A stretch of DNA of 64,000 bases from Paenibacillus_F chitinolyticus_A. GTDB taxonomy: Bacteria; Bacillota; Bacilli; Paenibacillales; NBRC-103111. Below the pieces are notes generated by a model. It worked only from the letters and a program-made list of their open reading frames with translations. It was not told the origin of the DNA and searched no databases. The stretch covers positions 5,208,001 through 5,272,000 of the forward strand of contig NZ_CP173427.1 of the NCBI RefSeq assembly GCF_045038035.1. Reading direction: 5' to 3'. The translations under genes were made by a program, and so were the position numbers. Of the stretch, positions 1 to 8,565 are shown piece by piece. Every line of letters starts with the position of its first letter. Within the stretch, counting starts at the first letter, position 1.

Positions 1-1036
1 TGCCAGCCGCCGCTGGCGCTGGCTGCTTGGCGCCGGTGCCGCCGGCGGAGGCTGCGCCGCCCGCGGGAGCGCCTGCCGCGGCGGGCGTCTTGCCGGCGTC
101 GGCCGCCGTGCCGCCGGAGCCCGGCGCCGCTGCCGGAGCCTTCGCGGAGCCGTCCGCGGCTTTGCCGGCAGCCGCCGCGTCTTGAGCGGGCGACGCGGCC
201 GGGGCTTTGCCGCCGTCGGCGGTGGCGGTGGCGCTTGTGCCGCTCGCTGGAGCGCCGGCAGCCGCGTCCTTGCCTGCGGCGCCTGCCGCGTTCGGCGCAG
301 TCCCGGCTGCGGCCGCTTTGCCGTCCGGAGACGCTGCGCCCGCGGCCGGCTGGGTTACTGCGCCGGAGACAGGCGCGTCCTTATCCAGCGATTTCAGATC
401 CCAGCTGGTCATGTTGCGCTGCATGTCGAAGCTATCTTTTTCCAGTTTTTTGCCAAATTCGAACTGCGTGAAATCAAGCTTGACGAGTACGTTCGAGCTG
501 CTGTCGGAAACTTCGACCTTCTGCGGCGCGAGGTTTTTTTGATCCAGCCATATCTTCTGTCTCGCCATCTGTCCGCTGTTGGCATAATTCGCCGCCACGT
601 CGAAGACGAACGAATTGCCCTCTTTCGTAAACTGGCGCTCCGTGTCCAGCAGAATGCTTTGAGCCAAGGACTGGAACAGGTAGACCTGACCCTGATTCTC
701 CGGCCAGTCGCTCTGGAACCGGAAGCTTTTATGCAGATGAGGCGTCAAAACAAAAACCCCGTCATCGTTTCGCAGCACAACCTGCGTGATGTCTTTTTTC
801 TCATTGGTCAAGGAAATGCGGTAATAATGCGGCTGCTGGTACCACACTTCCACTTGGTATTCCTGCGGTTCCTGCCCGGTTTGAAGAACCATGCGTCCCG
901 TGCCCTGATAACTTTCGAGCTTGCCGATCACATGATCCAAATCTTTTACTACCGATCCTGCATCCTTTTTTCCACAACCGGCCAGAAGCAATGCTGCACT
1001 CATCACGATGGCGAGTATCCATGTGACCCGACGCAT
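1..1036 (-). CDS. LolA-like outer lipoprotein, partial (C-terminus beyond window)
   Basis: The frame is open from an ATG at 1036 to the left edge, so the 3' end is missing. A good ribosome site (GAGGGGA) precedes the ATG. The N-terminus has a lipoprotein signal with lipobox L-L-A-G-C and lipidated Cys21. The next roughly 210 residues (Trp-rich beta pattern with D/N-rich turns, such as the VWYQQPHYYRISLTNE stretch) resemble the LolA/YdcC-type 'outer membrane lipoprotein-sorting' fold found in sporulating Firmicutes. After about residue 220 the protein becomes a long Ala/Pro/Gly/Lys tail encoded by very GC-rich DNA. Fold assignment is by inspection. The role is unknown; a spore or germination lipoprotein (YdcC/GerS type) is possible. 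Confidence 0.7.
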   Translation of the reverse strand, partial: MRRVTWILAIVMSAALLLAGCGKKDAGSVVKDLDHVIGKLESYQGTGRMVLQTGQEPQEYQVEVWYQQPHYYRISLTNEKKDITQVVLRNDDGVFVLTPHLHKSFRFQSDWPENQGQVYLFQSLAQSILLDTERQFTKEGNSFVFDVAANYANSGQMARQKIWLDQKNLAPQKVEVSDSSSNVLVKLDFTQFEFGKKLEKDSFDMQRNMTSWDLKSLDKDAPVSGAVTQPAAGAASPDGKAAAAGTAPNAAGAAGKDAAAGAPASGTSATATADGGKAPAASPAQDAAAAGKAADGSAKAPAAAPGSGGTAADAGKTPAAAGAPAGGAASAGGTGAKQPAPAAAG

Positions 1037-1201
1037 GTCATCATCCCCTCATCCTTAAGTAAAATGTACTGATACATGTCTATGAAGGGACTTGGCCGAT
1101 TATGCGGACTAGTTTGACAAGCCGTGATCCTGTCCTTTGCCGGCCTTAGTTTTTTTGGGGGGAGGAATCCTGCACCGGAACGGCGGGAAGTTTTCATGCG
1201 G

Positions 1202-1234
1202 AAAAGGAGGCCTTCTATAAGAAGACCTCCTTTT
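1202..1234 (-). terminator. Rho-independent terminator of the serine hydrolase gene
   Basis: AAAAGGAGG and CCTCCTTTT arms with an inner CTTC/GAAG pairing around a short AT loop, lying about 65 bases past the stop of the minus-strand hydrolase gene. T-rich flanks on both sides suggest it can work in both directions. Confidence 0.7.
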
Positions 1235-1297
1235 GTTACCCGGCTGCGGCCGCCATGTGTGTCAGGCTGAGCATAGAGCATATTCTAATCCTACTAA

Positions 1298-2299
1298 TTA
1301 GGAAGCTTCGGCCCGGGCGGCAAGCTTGTGAAGCTCACCGGGCAGGACGGAAGGAGTTATAGAGGCCGTATTGCTGAGCACGATGACCGTGATCCCCCGC
1401 TTTAAGTCGCGGACGAACGAAGACGTGAATCCGTTAATTCCGCCGTGATGATACACGGTCCCGTCCGGCTCCGTCTGATTGAACCAGCCATACCCGTACC
1501 CGGTCGGATTGTGCAGCTGATACATGTCGGACTGGATGTCTTCCGGCAGAAGCCGATTTTCGCGCAGCGCCTTGTCCCACCGGTACAGATCTGCTGCCGT
1601 AGAGTATAAACCGCCTGCCGCAAACGCATTCGACATGTCGATATGGGAAGCGTTGCAAAGCATTCCGGATGCATCGAATTCATAACCGGCGGCGCGTTTT
1701 TTTAGCAGACTTCTATTATCATCAAGGCCGGTGGCGGTCATTCCCGCAGGTTCAAACACATGCTCCTTCATATAAGAAGAGTAGCTGTGCCCGCTTGCCG
1801 CTTCGATCGCTTTTCCCAGCAGGATATAGCCTGAATTGGAGTACTTAAACCGGGAACCCGGTTCGAATTCGATCGGCTTTCCACGGAATAAAGCGATAAG
1901 CTCATCCACGTTCCGGCGGGCCTTCGCCTGCTCCGCAAACGCGGGCTGCTCCGTGAGATTCGGGATTCCGGAGGTGTGCATCAAAAGGTGCCGCAGCGTG
2001 ATCCGGTCCCCCGACGGAAATCCGGGCACGTATTCCGCCACGGGGTCGCCGGTGCGGAGTGCTCCTTTTGCCGCAAGCCGCATAACGGCCGCTGCCGTCA
2101 GAGGCTTCGTAACGGAACCGATCCGGTAGACCGTGTCCGGCCTGCTCGCCGCCTCCAGTTCACGGTTGGCCCAACCGTAGGCCTCGTGAAACAAAATGTC
2201 GCCGTTTACGGCCACAAGCACCGTTCCGTCAAAGCCTTCTCCACTTGCGGATAATCGTACTTTTTCATCCAATAGCCGGTTCAAGGTATTGCTTTTCAT
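1298..2299 (-). CDS. Serine hydrolase, class C beta-lactamase / PBP-like fold
   Basis: A 333-residue serine hydrolase of the beta-lactamase class C/AmpH/esterase family (Pfam Beta-lactamase fold). Three signature motifs are visible: S62-V-T-K65 (nucleophile and general base), Y153-S-N155, and H-H-G-G at 284-287 in place of the K-T-G motif, as is usual for the esterase/peptidase branch. No signal peptide is visible, so the protein is probably cytoplasmic. The chosen ATG at 2299 has AAGAGGTGG six bases upstream; the upstream GTG at 2308 overlaps that site. It faces a MarR gene across a shared intergenic region with a palindrome, which suggests control by that regulator. Substrate cannot be read from sequence: peptides, esters or beta-lactams are all possible. 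Confidence 0.85.
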   Translation of the reverse strand: MKSNTLNRLLDEKVRLSASGEGFDGTVLVAVNGDILFHEAYGWANRELEAASRPDTVYRIGSVTKPLTAAAVMRLAAKGALRTGDPVAEYVPGFPSGDRITLRHLLMHTSGIPNLTEQPAFAEQAKARRNVDELIALFRGKPIEFEPGSRFKYSNSGYILLGKAIEAASGHSYSSYMKEHVFEPAGMTATGLDDNRSLLKKRAAGYEFDASGMLCNASHIDMSNAFAAGGLYSTAADLYRWDKALRENRLLPEDIQSDMYQLHNPTGYGYGWFNQTEPDGTVYHHGGINGFTSSFVRDLKRGITVIVLSNTASITPSVLPGELHKLAARAEAS

Positions 2300-2384
2300 C
2301 CTAACCACCTCTTATCTTTGATTTCAGTAGACAAAAGGCATACGATTAGGTTGGGTTTCTATCATAAATTATTCACTCCCTAAT

Positions 2385-2404
2385 TAGTAAATAATTATGT
2401 ACTA
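2385..2404. promoter_or_regulatory. Candidate MarR operator palindrome
   Basis: A 20-base AT-rich near-perfect palindrome with TAGTA and TACTA outer arms and an ATAATTAT core (18 of 20 positions symmetric). It lies in the divergent region between the hydrolase and marR genes. Its size and symmetry fit MarR-family operators. A looser, longer inverted repeat (about 2355-2414) surrounds it. Confidence 0.45.
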
Positions 2405-2540
2405 TTATTGAAACTAACATAACCGCCTTGGCCTGTCAAACGGGCGTAGGGCGGTATGATATACGGTTCGCACTCTTCGCTTCGCAACGACATCTGAATC
2501 CGTATCGGCCGCAACCGTTAAAGGAGGTTCAAACGAACTT

Positions 2541-3002
2541 ATGAACGACAATAAGCATGAACAGCAACAACTCACAGATGAATTAATCGCCAGCTGGGCT
2601 TTGCTGATGCCTCTGCTGGAGAAAAAAATGATGAGATTGTTTGAGCGGCAGGTGAAACAAACCCTCGGTCCCCAGCAATTCTACGCCTTGGTCATGGTGG
2701 AGGAAAAAAAGACGCTCCGCCTGTCCGGACTCGCCGCCGAGCTGGGCGTTTCCAAACAGCAGTTGACGCCTATCGTGGACAAGCTGCTTCACTTGGGTTA
2801 TATCGAACGCGTGCCCGATCCTCAGGACAGGCGGGCGTCTCTTCTCCATGCGACGGCGGAGGGAAAGGCTTTTATCGGCGCTTACAAGCGGGAGATCGGA
2901 AACCTGCTGCGGGCAAAAGCGGACGCTTTCAGCCATGAACAGCTTGTCCGGTTAAACGAGGCCTTGAAAGATCTCCATGACGTACTGGGCGCCATGGATT
3001 GA
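2541..3002 (+). CDS. MarR-family transcriptional regulator
   Basis: A 153-residue winged-helix regulator. The central HTH (LSGLAAELGVSKQQLTPIVDKL, about residues 62-83) and the following wing with D-P-Q-D-R-R (about 94-99) are diagnostic of MarR. AAAGGAGG precedes the ATG, although the spacing of about 13 bases is wide. It is divergent from the serine hydrolase gene with a palindrome between them, so autoregulation and control of the hydrolase are likely. The ligand is unknown. Confidence 0.88.
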   Translation: MNDNKHEQQQLTDELIASWALLMPLLEKKMMRLFERQVKQTLGPQQFYALVMVEEKKTLRLSGLAAELGVSKQQLTPIVDKLLHLGYIERVPDPQDRRASLLHATAEGKAFIGAYKREIGNLLRAKADAFSHEQLVRLNEALKDLHDVLGAMD

Positions 3003-3050
3003 ACCGCCACAATACAGGGTTTTGTTATCGTCGTCTGCCGGGAAACCGGC

Positions 3051-3671
3051 TTATTCTTTTGCCCCGGTAAAAGGATCGTCCACGTAAGGACCGCGGGTCG
3101 CCAGGCGCATTAAATTCTCCGCCATATAGGAGGCCGTATACGGCATGCCGCTTTGAAGCCACCACAGGATGACGCCGAGGATAGCCGAGACCACGTAGCT
3201 CACGAGCATCTCCCGGGGCACCGCAAGCTGCCGCTCTTCCGGAGCTATCGTTCCGACCCCTTTGGTCACAAACCCGGTAATCACGTCCGTCAACCCGCGG
3301 GTAAAATAAGGCATCCGCCGTTCCCCCAGAACCACTTGATAAAACTGCGCATGCCTGGCAATTTCCTCGAACAGCCAGACAAAGGTAGGGTGCGGCTTCC
3401 CGCCGTCAAAACGAAACTCCGACGCATCTTCGAATAGAGGCTGGAGTCCGTCCACCAGCTCCTTTAATGTATCATCCATGCTCTGTTCCATGAGATCCTG
3501 CTTGTCCCGGTAATGGAGGTAAAAGGTCGCCCGGTTCAGTGCAGCGCGGTTCGCTATATCCTGGACTGTAATTTTCTCGTACCCTTGCTCCCCGATCAAA
3601 GCAATCAGCGCATCCCGCAGCATCAGGCGAGTCCTTACCACTCTCGGGTCCAATTTATTTTTTATCGACAT
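3051..3671 (-). CDS. TetR/AcrR-family transcriptional regulator
   Basis: A 206-residue TetR-type repressor. The N-terminal HTH is clear (ITVQDIANRAALNRATFY followed by H-Y-R-D-K, about residues 37-59). The C-terminal ligand domain contains hydrophobic helices (VSYVVSAILGVILWWLQSG) typical of the TetR_C group seen in Bacillales. The ATG at 3671 has AAGGAGA six bases upstream; the longer in-frame extension to 3770 lacks a site and a plausible N-terminus. It is divergent from the SDR gene at 3901, with an inverted repeat between them, so it probably controls that gene. Confidence 0.87.
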   Translation of the reverse strand: MSIKNKLDPRVVRTRLMLRDALIALIGEQGYEKITVQDIANRAALNRATFYLHYRDKQDLMEQSMDDTLKELVDGLQPLFEDASEFRFDGGKPHPTFVWLFEEIARHAQFYQVVLGERRMPYFTRGLTDVITGFVTKGVGTIAPEERQLAVPREMLVSYVVSAILGVILWWLQSGMPYTASYMAENLMRLATRGPYVDDPFTGAKE

Positions 3672-3795
3672 AACCGCTCTCCTTGTATAAGATGTCGCGT
3701 TTTTACAACAATGCGCCAGGCTTTGTCCACTAAGCGACAAATCCGCCAAAGCTGTTGGTTGAGCCTTCATGGCGAGCTCGTTATTATTATAATTA

Positions 3796-3823
3796 ACAGG
3801 ATGTCAATTAAACAACATCTTGT
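3796..3823. promoter_or_regulatory. Candidate TetR operator
   Basis: Inverted repeat ACAGGATGT - 10 bases - ACATCTTGT (8 of 9 arm positions pair), between the divergent TetR and SDR genes. A further half-site-like AAGATGTCG lies near 3688. Length and position fit a TetR-family operator. Confidence 0.45.
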
Positions 3824-3900
3824 CGATAAGAGTTTGCGGGCATGGAAGTTCATCGCGATGAATGCGCTTCCAAATTTAGCCGGAAGGATGGTTATCCAAA

Positions 3901-4650
3901 ATGGGACGCTTACAGGATAAAGTGGTCATTATAACGGGAGCCGCGATGGGGCAAGGGGAAACCGAAGCCAAGCTGTTCGCCGCGGAAGGTGCGAGAGTCG
4001 TCGCAACCGATCTGCAAGAAGAGCAGTTGAACCGGGTGGTGGATGAAATACGCCGTGCGGGCGGCCAGGCCATCGGCCTTAAGCATAACGTGGCTTTGGA
4101 AGAAGACTGGAAGCGAGTGGTCGGGAAGGCTGTCGAGCAGTTCGGCAAGGTCGATGTCCTCGTCAATAATGCGGGCATCAGCACAGACAGCACGCTTGAT
4201 ACGTTCACGATCGAAAACTGGGACAAGGTCATGTCGATTAACTTGACGGGCTGCGTCATCGGAATGAAATACGTCGTACCCGAAATGCGGAAAGCCGGCG
4301 GAGGCTCCATTGTCAACATCTCCTCCATCGCCGGCATTGTCGCCCTTAATTTCACCAACGGCTATACCGCGGCAAAAGGAGCTCTCCGCTCCTTATCGAA
4401 AGCCTCGGCTGTCGAGCTGGCTCCGGATAAAATCCGCGTGAACTCCGTTCATCCGGGCATTATCGTGACGCCGATGATCCAGGAAGCCCTCGATCAGGGC
4501 GCGGGACACATGTTCGAAGCGGGTACTCCGCTGCCCCGCCTGGGCAAGCCCGAGGACATCGCGTACGGAGTCCTTTATCTGGCTTCGGACGAGTCTTCGT
4601 TCGTTACCGGCACGGAGCTGATCATTGACGGCGGCTGGACGGCGAGATAA
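3901..4650 (+). CDS. SDR-family NAD(P)-dependent oxidoreductase
   Basis: A 249-residue classical short-chain dehydrogenase. The Rossmann motif T-G-A-A-M-G-Q-G (residues 13-20), N-N-A-G at about 88, the catalytic Ser in the NISS segment, Y-T-A-A-K (Tyr/Lys pair, about 154-158) and the C-terminal T-G-T-E-L-I-I-D-G-G signature are all present. An Asp after beta-2 (VVATD) suggests NAD rather than NADP. The sequence style is that of 3-alpha/20-beta-hydroxysteroid or cyclohexanol dehydrogenase-like SDRs; the substrate is unknown. It probably belongs to the neighbouring TetR regulon. Confidence 0.88.
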   Translation: MGRLQDKVVIITGAAMGQGETEAKLFAAEGARVVATDLQEEQLNRVVDEIRRAGGQAIGLKHNVALEEDWKRVVGKAVEQFGKVDVLVNNAGISTDSTLDTFTIENWDKVMSINLTGCVIGMKYVVPEMRKAGGGSIVNISSIAGIVALNFTNGYTAAKGALRSLSKASAVELAPDKIRVNSVHPGIIVTPMIQEALDQGAGHMFEAGTPLPRLGKPEDIAYGVLYLASDESSFVTGTELIIDGGWTAR

Positions 4651-4823
4651 GACATGCTTGGGAGGTGGGAGTTTACACATAGGATTGAGCCGGGCTGGCC
4701 TTCTTCCTTTCCGGATCAAGCCCTGCCCTCCTATTCTCCCCCGCCTCCTTTTGGTCAGTGCCTTAGTCTGACCCGGCGCCGTAATGCACGAATAGCCTGC
4801 AGCAGACCTTGTCAAATGGAAAG

Positions 4824-4868
4824 CAGCCGAAACCGGGAAGACCCGCTCGGCGGCTTTTCTTTTATTTT
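4824..4868 (+). terminator. Terminator downstream of SDR gene
   Basis: GCCGA/TCGGC outer and CGGG/CCCG inner stem followed by a T-rich run (CTTTTCTTTTATTTTT). It lies about 175 bases past the SDR stop and just before the convergent small ORF. Confidence 0.55.
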
Positions 4869-4876
4869 TCCCCTCA

Positions 4877-5005
4877 TTAGTTCACCAGGTAAAGAAACCC
4901 GCCGATAATGACCGCCCACATGACGGCTCCCATCAGCACTCCGATGATCAGGCCGCGCCCCATTGGCATTTGATCATCCCGGTAAGCGTCTTCATGATCG
5001 ATCAT
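4877..5005 (-). CDS. Small single-pass membrane protein (42 aa)
   Basis: A 42-codon ORF starting at an ATG with GGGGAGG seven bases upstream, an excellent ribosome site. An acidic N-terminus (MIDHEDAYRDD) is followed by one hydrophobic segment (residues about 18-41, GLIIGVLMGAVMWAVIIGG). No family is recognised. It sits just upstream of the polyprenyl sugar-phosphate transferase gene on the opposite side of a terminator. It is supported by start signals and a clean TM segment only. Confidence 0.6.
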   Translation of the reverse strand: MIDHEDAYRDDQMPMGRGLIIGVLMGAVMWAVIIGGFLYLVN

Positions 5006-5067
5006 AAAAAAACCTCCCCGTTACCAAGATATGATCCTAGTATCGGGAAGATGCGGGCGGAATATAC

Positions 5068-6489
5068 TTAATAGGCATTTTTGTTCGTAAAGCCGTTTAC
5101 GATCGTTTTCCAGATAATCTTGATGTCGAAGAGAAACGACCAATTTTCGATATAGAAAATATCGTGCTGAATCCGATCCGAAATCGAGGTGTCCCCACGG
5201 AGACCGTTGCTCTGCGCCCAGCCTGTAATCCCCGGACGAATATGGTGCTTCACCATATATTTCGGAATCTCTTCTTTAAACTGCTCCACGAAAAACGGCC
5301 GTTCCGGACGCGGTCCGACTACACTCATATGCCCGAAAAGCACATTGAAAAACTGCGGCAGCTCATCGAGGCTCGTTTTACGGAGAAAGGCGCCCAGCTT
5401 CGTTTTGCGCGGATCGTCGGCCGTCGTCCAGCCTGTGTCGGACGTGTTCGCCGTCTCCTGGCGCATCGAACGGAATTTGTACATATAAAATTTCCGCCGG
5501 TTTAACCCTACCCGTTCCTGCTTGAAAATCACCGGGCCGGGCGACGTCAGTTTGATTGCCGCGGCAATCACGATCATCACCGGCAGGGTGATCAGGATGG
5601 CCGTGAGCGAAAACGCGAGGTCGAAAGCCCGTTTGATCACGCGGTTGCTGATCATATCGAGCGGAATATCGCGCACATTGATGAGCGGCATGCCCGCGAA
5701 ATTATCGAAAAACGGCCGCGCCGGCAAATAATCGAAGAAGTCGGGAATGATGAGCGTCCGCACGCCCGCCTTCTCGCAAGCCGCAATGATATGCGGGAAC
5801 TTGTGATGAACGTCCAGCGGCAGCGCGATAATGACTTCATCGATCAATTTGTCCTGGAGGATTTCGTCCAGCTCATCCAGCCTGCCGATGACGGGCTTGT
5901 AGGGAGCCGCAGCCGCAAGAAGCTCTTTGTGCTCCGAATGCTCCCCATGATCATCGAGAAACCCGATAATTTCATAGCCGAGCTCCGGGTGCTGCAGCAG
6001 ATTATCGTGAAAACGCCGGCCCAGCGTACCCGCTCCCAGAATGAGCACAAACTGCTTGTTGTACCCTTTCTCGCGAAGACGCTTGAGGCTTTCCTTCAAG
6101 ACGTAGCGGTATACGGTGATGAGCACAATATCCAGCACGATATACATCGCCAGAAATTCACGCGAAATATGCACTTCTTTGAAGAAGAAGAGCAAGCTGA
6201 GCTGGATGAACAAGCTGATCAGATGCGTCTGGACGATTTTGATCAGCGCATCGGCAAACCGTTTCTTGCGGTTTGGCCCGTACAGCCCGACGAAAAAGCC
6301 GACCGCTACGGCGACCGCACCGTAAACCGCACTCCAAGCGGCATATACGGAGATGGGGATCGGCTGGTTGGCATCCAGCCAACCGCTCTCGAATTTAACC
6401 CACCAGGCGATCAGGAAGGCGGTCTGAATCACGGCGAAATCAAAAATCGCATAGACCTGGGTTAGAAATTGTTGATTTCTGCGAAGCAT
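5068..6489 (-). CDS. Undecaprenyl-phosphate sugar-1-phosphate transferase (WbaP/WsfP-like)
   Basis: A 473-residue polyprenyl glycosylphosphotransferase that would start glycan synthesis by moving a sugar-1-phosphate from a nucleotide sugar to undecaprenyl phosphate at the membrane. There are four N-terminal TM helices (about 12-130), a nucleotide-binding-like middle domain (LILGAGTLGRRF, about 148-159), a fifth hydrophobic segment (AFDLAFSLTAILITLPVMIV, about 288-307), and the catalytic bacterial sugar transferase domain (KFRSMR, DELPQFFNVLFG, VGPRPERP). GAGGTGA precedes the ATG by seven bases. The architecture matches WbaP and the S-layer glycan initiators WsaP/WsfP. The specific sugar (Gal, Glc or GlcNAc-1-P) cannot be told. 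Confidence 0.9.
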   Translation of the reverse strand: MLRRNQQFLTQVYAIFDFAVIQTAFLIAWWVKFESGWLDANQPIPISVYAAWSAVYGAVAVAVGFFVGLYGPNRKKRFADALIKIVQTHLISLFIQLSLLFFFKEVHISREFLAMYIVLDIVLITVYRYVLKESLKRLREKGYNKQFVLILGAGTLGRRFHDNLLQHPELGYEIIGFLDDHGEHSEHKELLAAAAPYKPVIGRLDELDEILQDKLIDEVIIALPLDVHHKFPHIIAACEKAGVRTLIIPDFFDYLPARPFFDNFAGMPLINVRDIPLDMISNRVIKRAFDLAFSLTAILITLPVMIVIAAAIKLTSPGPVIFKQERVGLNRRKFYMYKFRSMRQETANTSDTGWTTADDPRKTKLGAFLRKTSLDELPQFFNVLFGHMSVVGPRPERPFFVEQFKEEIPKYMVKHHIRPGITGWAQSNGLRGDTSISDRIQHDIFYIENWSFLFDIKIIWKTIVNGFTNKNAY

Positions 6490-6629
6490 GGAAGATTCAC
6501 CTCAAAAATCGTTGGTAGGAGACAACGCAATCGTTGCCGCATGATGAATACGATTGACTAAATCGGCACAGTTACCGGGGCCCTTTTATAACATCCTAAC
6601 CCCATGCCGCTGTACGGCCTTCTTGTACG

Positions 6630-7526
6630 TTACGCTCCGACATCCGTTTGGTTCAAGGACTTCTTGACCGGCCGCGCCTTGTTTTTCAGCAGCGCCAGCC
6701 CGAACTTGACCGCTACCCCCATATAAACGGCGGCATTCGTCACGAACGAATAGTTACGCTTGTAATGTTTACGGTGGAACAGAATCATGGCCCTGTGAAA
6801 TTCATAGATGATTTTATACGGCTTACGCCTGCTGCTGGCGCCTTTATAATGGATAATCTTAGTGCGAGGGTAATAATAAATTTGCCAGCCGGCTTCCTTG
6901 ATCCGGTAGCACCAGTCCACGTCTTCCCCATACATGAAAAACTCTTCGTCGAGCATTCCGACTTCCTCGATCGCTTTCCTGCGGACCATCATAAAAGCTC
7001 CGACCAAACAATCGACTTCGTATTCCTCATCGGGATTCAAATACCCCAGCTGGTATTGATTGAACCGCGGACGATCCGGAAACAGCTTCGAAAACCCGAA
7101 CGCATAGTAAAAAGACGCCGACGGCGTCGGAAACCCGCGTTTGCACGCTTTATCGAGAGAACCATCAGGCAGCACAACCTTGCAGCCGGAGGCGCCGATC
7201 TGAAGATGTTCGTTCATATAATCCAGCATGATTTGGAACGTATCCGGCTCCACAATCGTATCCGAGTTTAACAATAGAATATATTGGCCCTGCGCTATTC
7301 TTATGCCCTGATTGTTCGCCCGGGAAAAACCGACGTTTTCCTGGTTTGCGATCAAATCTACCTGCGGAAACTCGCTTCGAATGGAAGAAACGGAATCATC
7401 CGAGGAGTTGTTATCAATTAAAAGTACTTCGTATGTATACCCCGTAACGGAAGCATAAACCGAGTGCAGACAGTCAAGCGTCAGCCGGCGGGTGTTGTAA
7501 TTGACGATGATTATGCTTAAGTCCAT
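6630..7526 (-). CDS. Glycosyltransferase family 2
   Basis: A 298-residue GT2 enzyme with the GT-A fold: SIIIVNYNT at the N-terminus, a nucleotide-binding D-N-N-S-S-D segment, the L-N-S-D-T metal motif (about residue 88), and the ED motif G-E-D-V-D-W-C (about 202), as in rhamnosyltransferases of the WbbL/RfbF group. The ATG at 7526 is preferred because GGAG lies six bases upstream; an in-frame ATG at 7538 has no site. A TATACT extended -10-like box (plus-strand 7561-7566 region) and a terminator in front suggest its own transcript. Confidence 0.85.
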   Translation of the reverse strand: MDLSIIIVNYNTRRLTLDCLHSVYASVTGYTYEVLLIDNNSSDDSVSSIRSEFPQVDLIANQENVGFSRANNQGIRIAQGQYILLLNSDTIVEPDTFQIMLDYMNEHLQIGASGCKVVLPDGSLDKACKRGFPTPSASFYYAFGFSKLFPDRPRFNQYQLGYLNPDEEYEVDCLVGAFMMVRRKAIEEVGMLDEEFFMYGEDVDWCYRIKEAGWQIYYYPRTKIIHYKGASSRRKPYKIIYEFHRAMILFHRKHYKRNYSFVTNAAVYMGVAVKFGLALLKNKARPVKKSLNQTDVGA

Positions 7527-7607
7527 CTGAGTCTCCATCCGAATTTACTAGATATTCCTAGTATACCATGCAAGAATGGGAATGGGCTAAAACTAGCTTA
7601 AAATAAA

Positions 7608-7634
7608 AAAGACCTTTGCTGATTCAAGGTCTCT
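7608..7634 (-). terminator. Terminator ending the rml/glycosyltransferase transcript
   Basis: AGACCTT (7610-7616) pairs with AAGGTCT (7626-7632). On the minus strand a TTTTTTATTTT run follows. The stem overlaps the stop codon of the GT2 gene ending at 7624. Confidence 0.75.
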
Positions 7635-8565
7635 TAGACTTCCAATTGAGAAATAACCCCATATTCCGCGCAAATCCTATTTTATAAAACCCGTTCTTAA
7701 GGAGAGAAAACCGGCCCCTTACAAAAGAGCTATTCTCCAGCTCGATAAACTTCTTCAAGAGTATGCGCTTTTCTTCCGGGAGCCTTTTGGAAAACTGTTC
7801 TTCAAAAGCCCTCGCTTGACGTATATTCTTTTCCAGATAAACCGGTTCTAAAAGCTTAGTCTTGATGTAAGACATACCGAACCGCTTAGCTCCTACGCTG
7901 TTTTCACCGTGCTGCCTGTACAAAATCGTCGGCTCCGTCAAATAGCCGATGCTGCCGAACGCGCTGGCGGCCAAACCGATCCACCAATCATGCATAATAG
8001 CGTCCGCATGTACGGGAAGGCTGAGCTCGGCCAGCCGGCGGTTTATCATCATGGTGCAGCCCGTAATGACATTCTGCATGAGCAGGCGCGGAAACGAATC
8101 CTCAGCGGGATCCAGCTTCTGATAGTTCCAGAAAGACGGGTTAAGCTCCCGCTGTAGCTCGTTCACTACTTTTAAATCCGTGTGAATCAATAAGGGCCGC
8201 TGCTCATGTGTCTTTTCCAGCTGCTTCATTTTTGCCAAAGTCTTTTCAATTTTATCCGGAAGCCAGACATCGTCCTGGTCCGCGAACATAAAATAATTTG
8301 CCTTAGATCCTGAGAGGCCTTCCTGAAGCAGCCGGCCAAAGCTTAATTTCGACCCTTTGTTATCTTCTTGCGGCATCAATTGGACACAATCATATTGCGT
8401 TTCGTACTGCGTTAAAATATGTAAAGTCTTATCGCTTGATCCGTCATCCCTCACCAGGATGCTCGTATTTGAGTGGGTCTGGGATAATATCGAATCCAGT
8501 TGGCTTTCGAGATAGTTAGCCCCGTTATACGTAGATAAAAGAACAACGACCGAGTCATTCCCCAT
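7624..8565 (-). CDS. Glycosyltransferase family 2 (rhamnosyltransferase-like)
   Basis: A 313-residue GT2 enzyme: VVVLLSTYNGANYLESQLDS at residues 6-25 region, R-D-D-G-S-S-D for nucleotide binding, D-Q-D-D-V-W as the DxD-type metal motif (about 96-101), and M-H-D-W-W as the acceptor or base region (about 189-193). This pattern is that of RfbG/WcaA-like enzymes working with dTDP-rhamnose. The ATG has AAGGAAT upstream and overlaps the rmlD 3' end by 11 bases, so it is translated in the same operon as the rhamnose pathway. Confidence 0.86.
   Translation of the reverse strand: MGNDSVVVLLSTYNGANYLESQLDSILSQTHSNTSILVRDDGSSDKTLHILTQYETQYDCVQLMPQEDNKGSKLSFGRLLQEGLSGSKANYFMFADQDDVWLPDKIEKTLAKMKQLEKTHEQRPLLIHTDLKVVNELQRELNPSFWNYQKLDPAEDSFPRLLMQNVITGCTMMINRRLAELSLPVHADAIMHDWWIGLAASAFGSIGYLTEPTILYRQHGENSVGAKRFGMSYIKTKLLEPVYLEKNIRQARAFEEQFSKRLPEEKRILLKKFIELENSSFVRGRFSLLKNGFYKIGFARNMGLFLNWKSKRP

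Noticed and set aside
182..1072. Plus-strand ORF of 296 codons at the left edge
   Set aside because: The minus strand encodes a lipoprotein with signal peptide and ribosome site over the same bases; the plus frame is a shadow.
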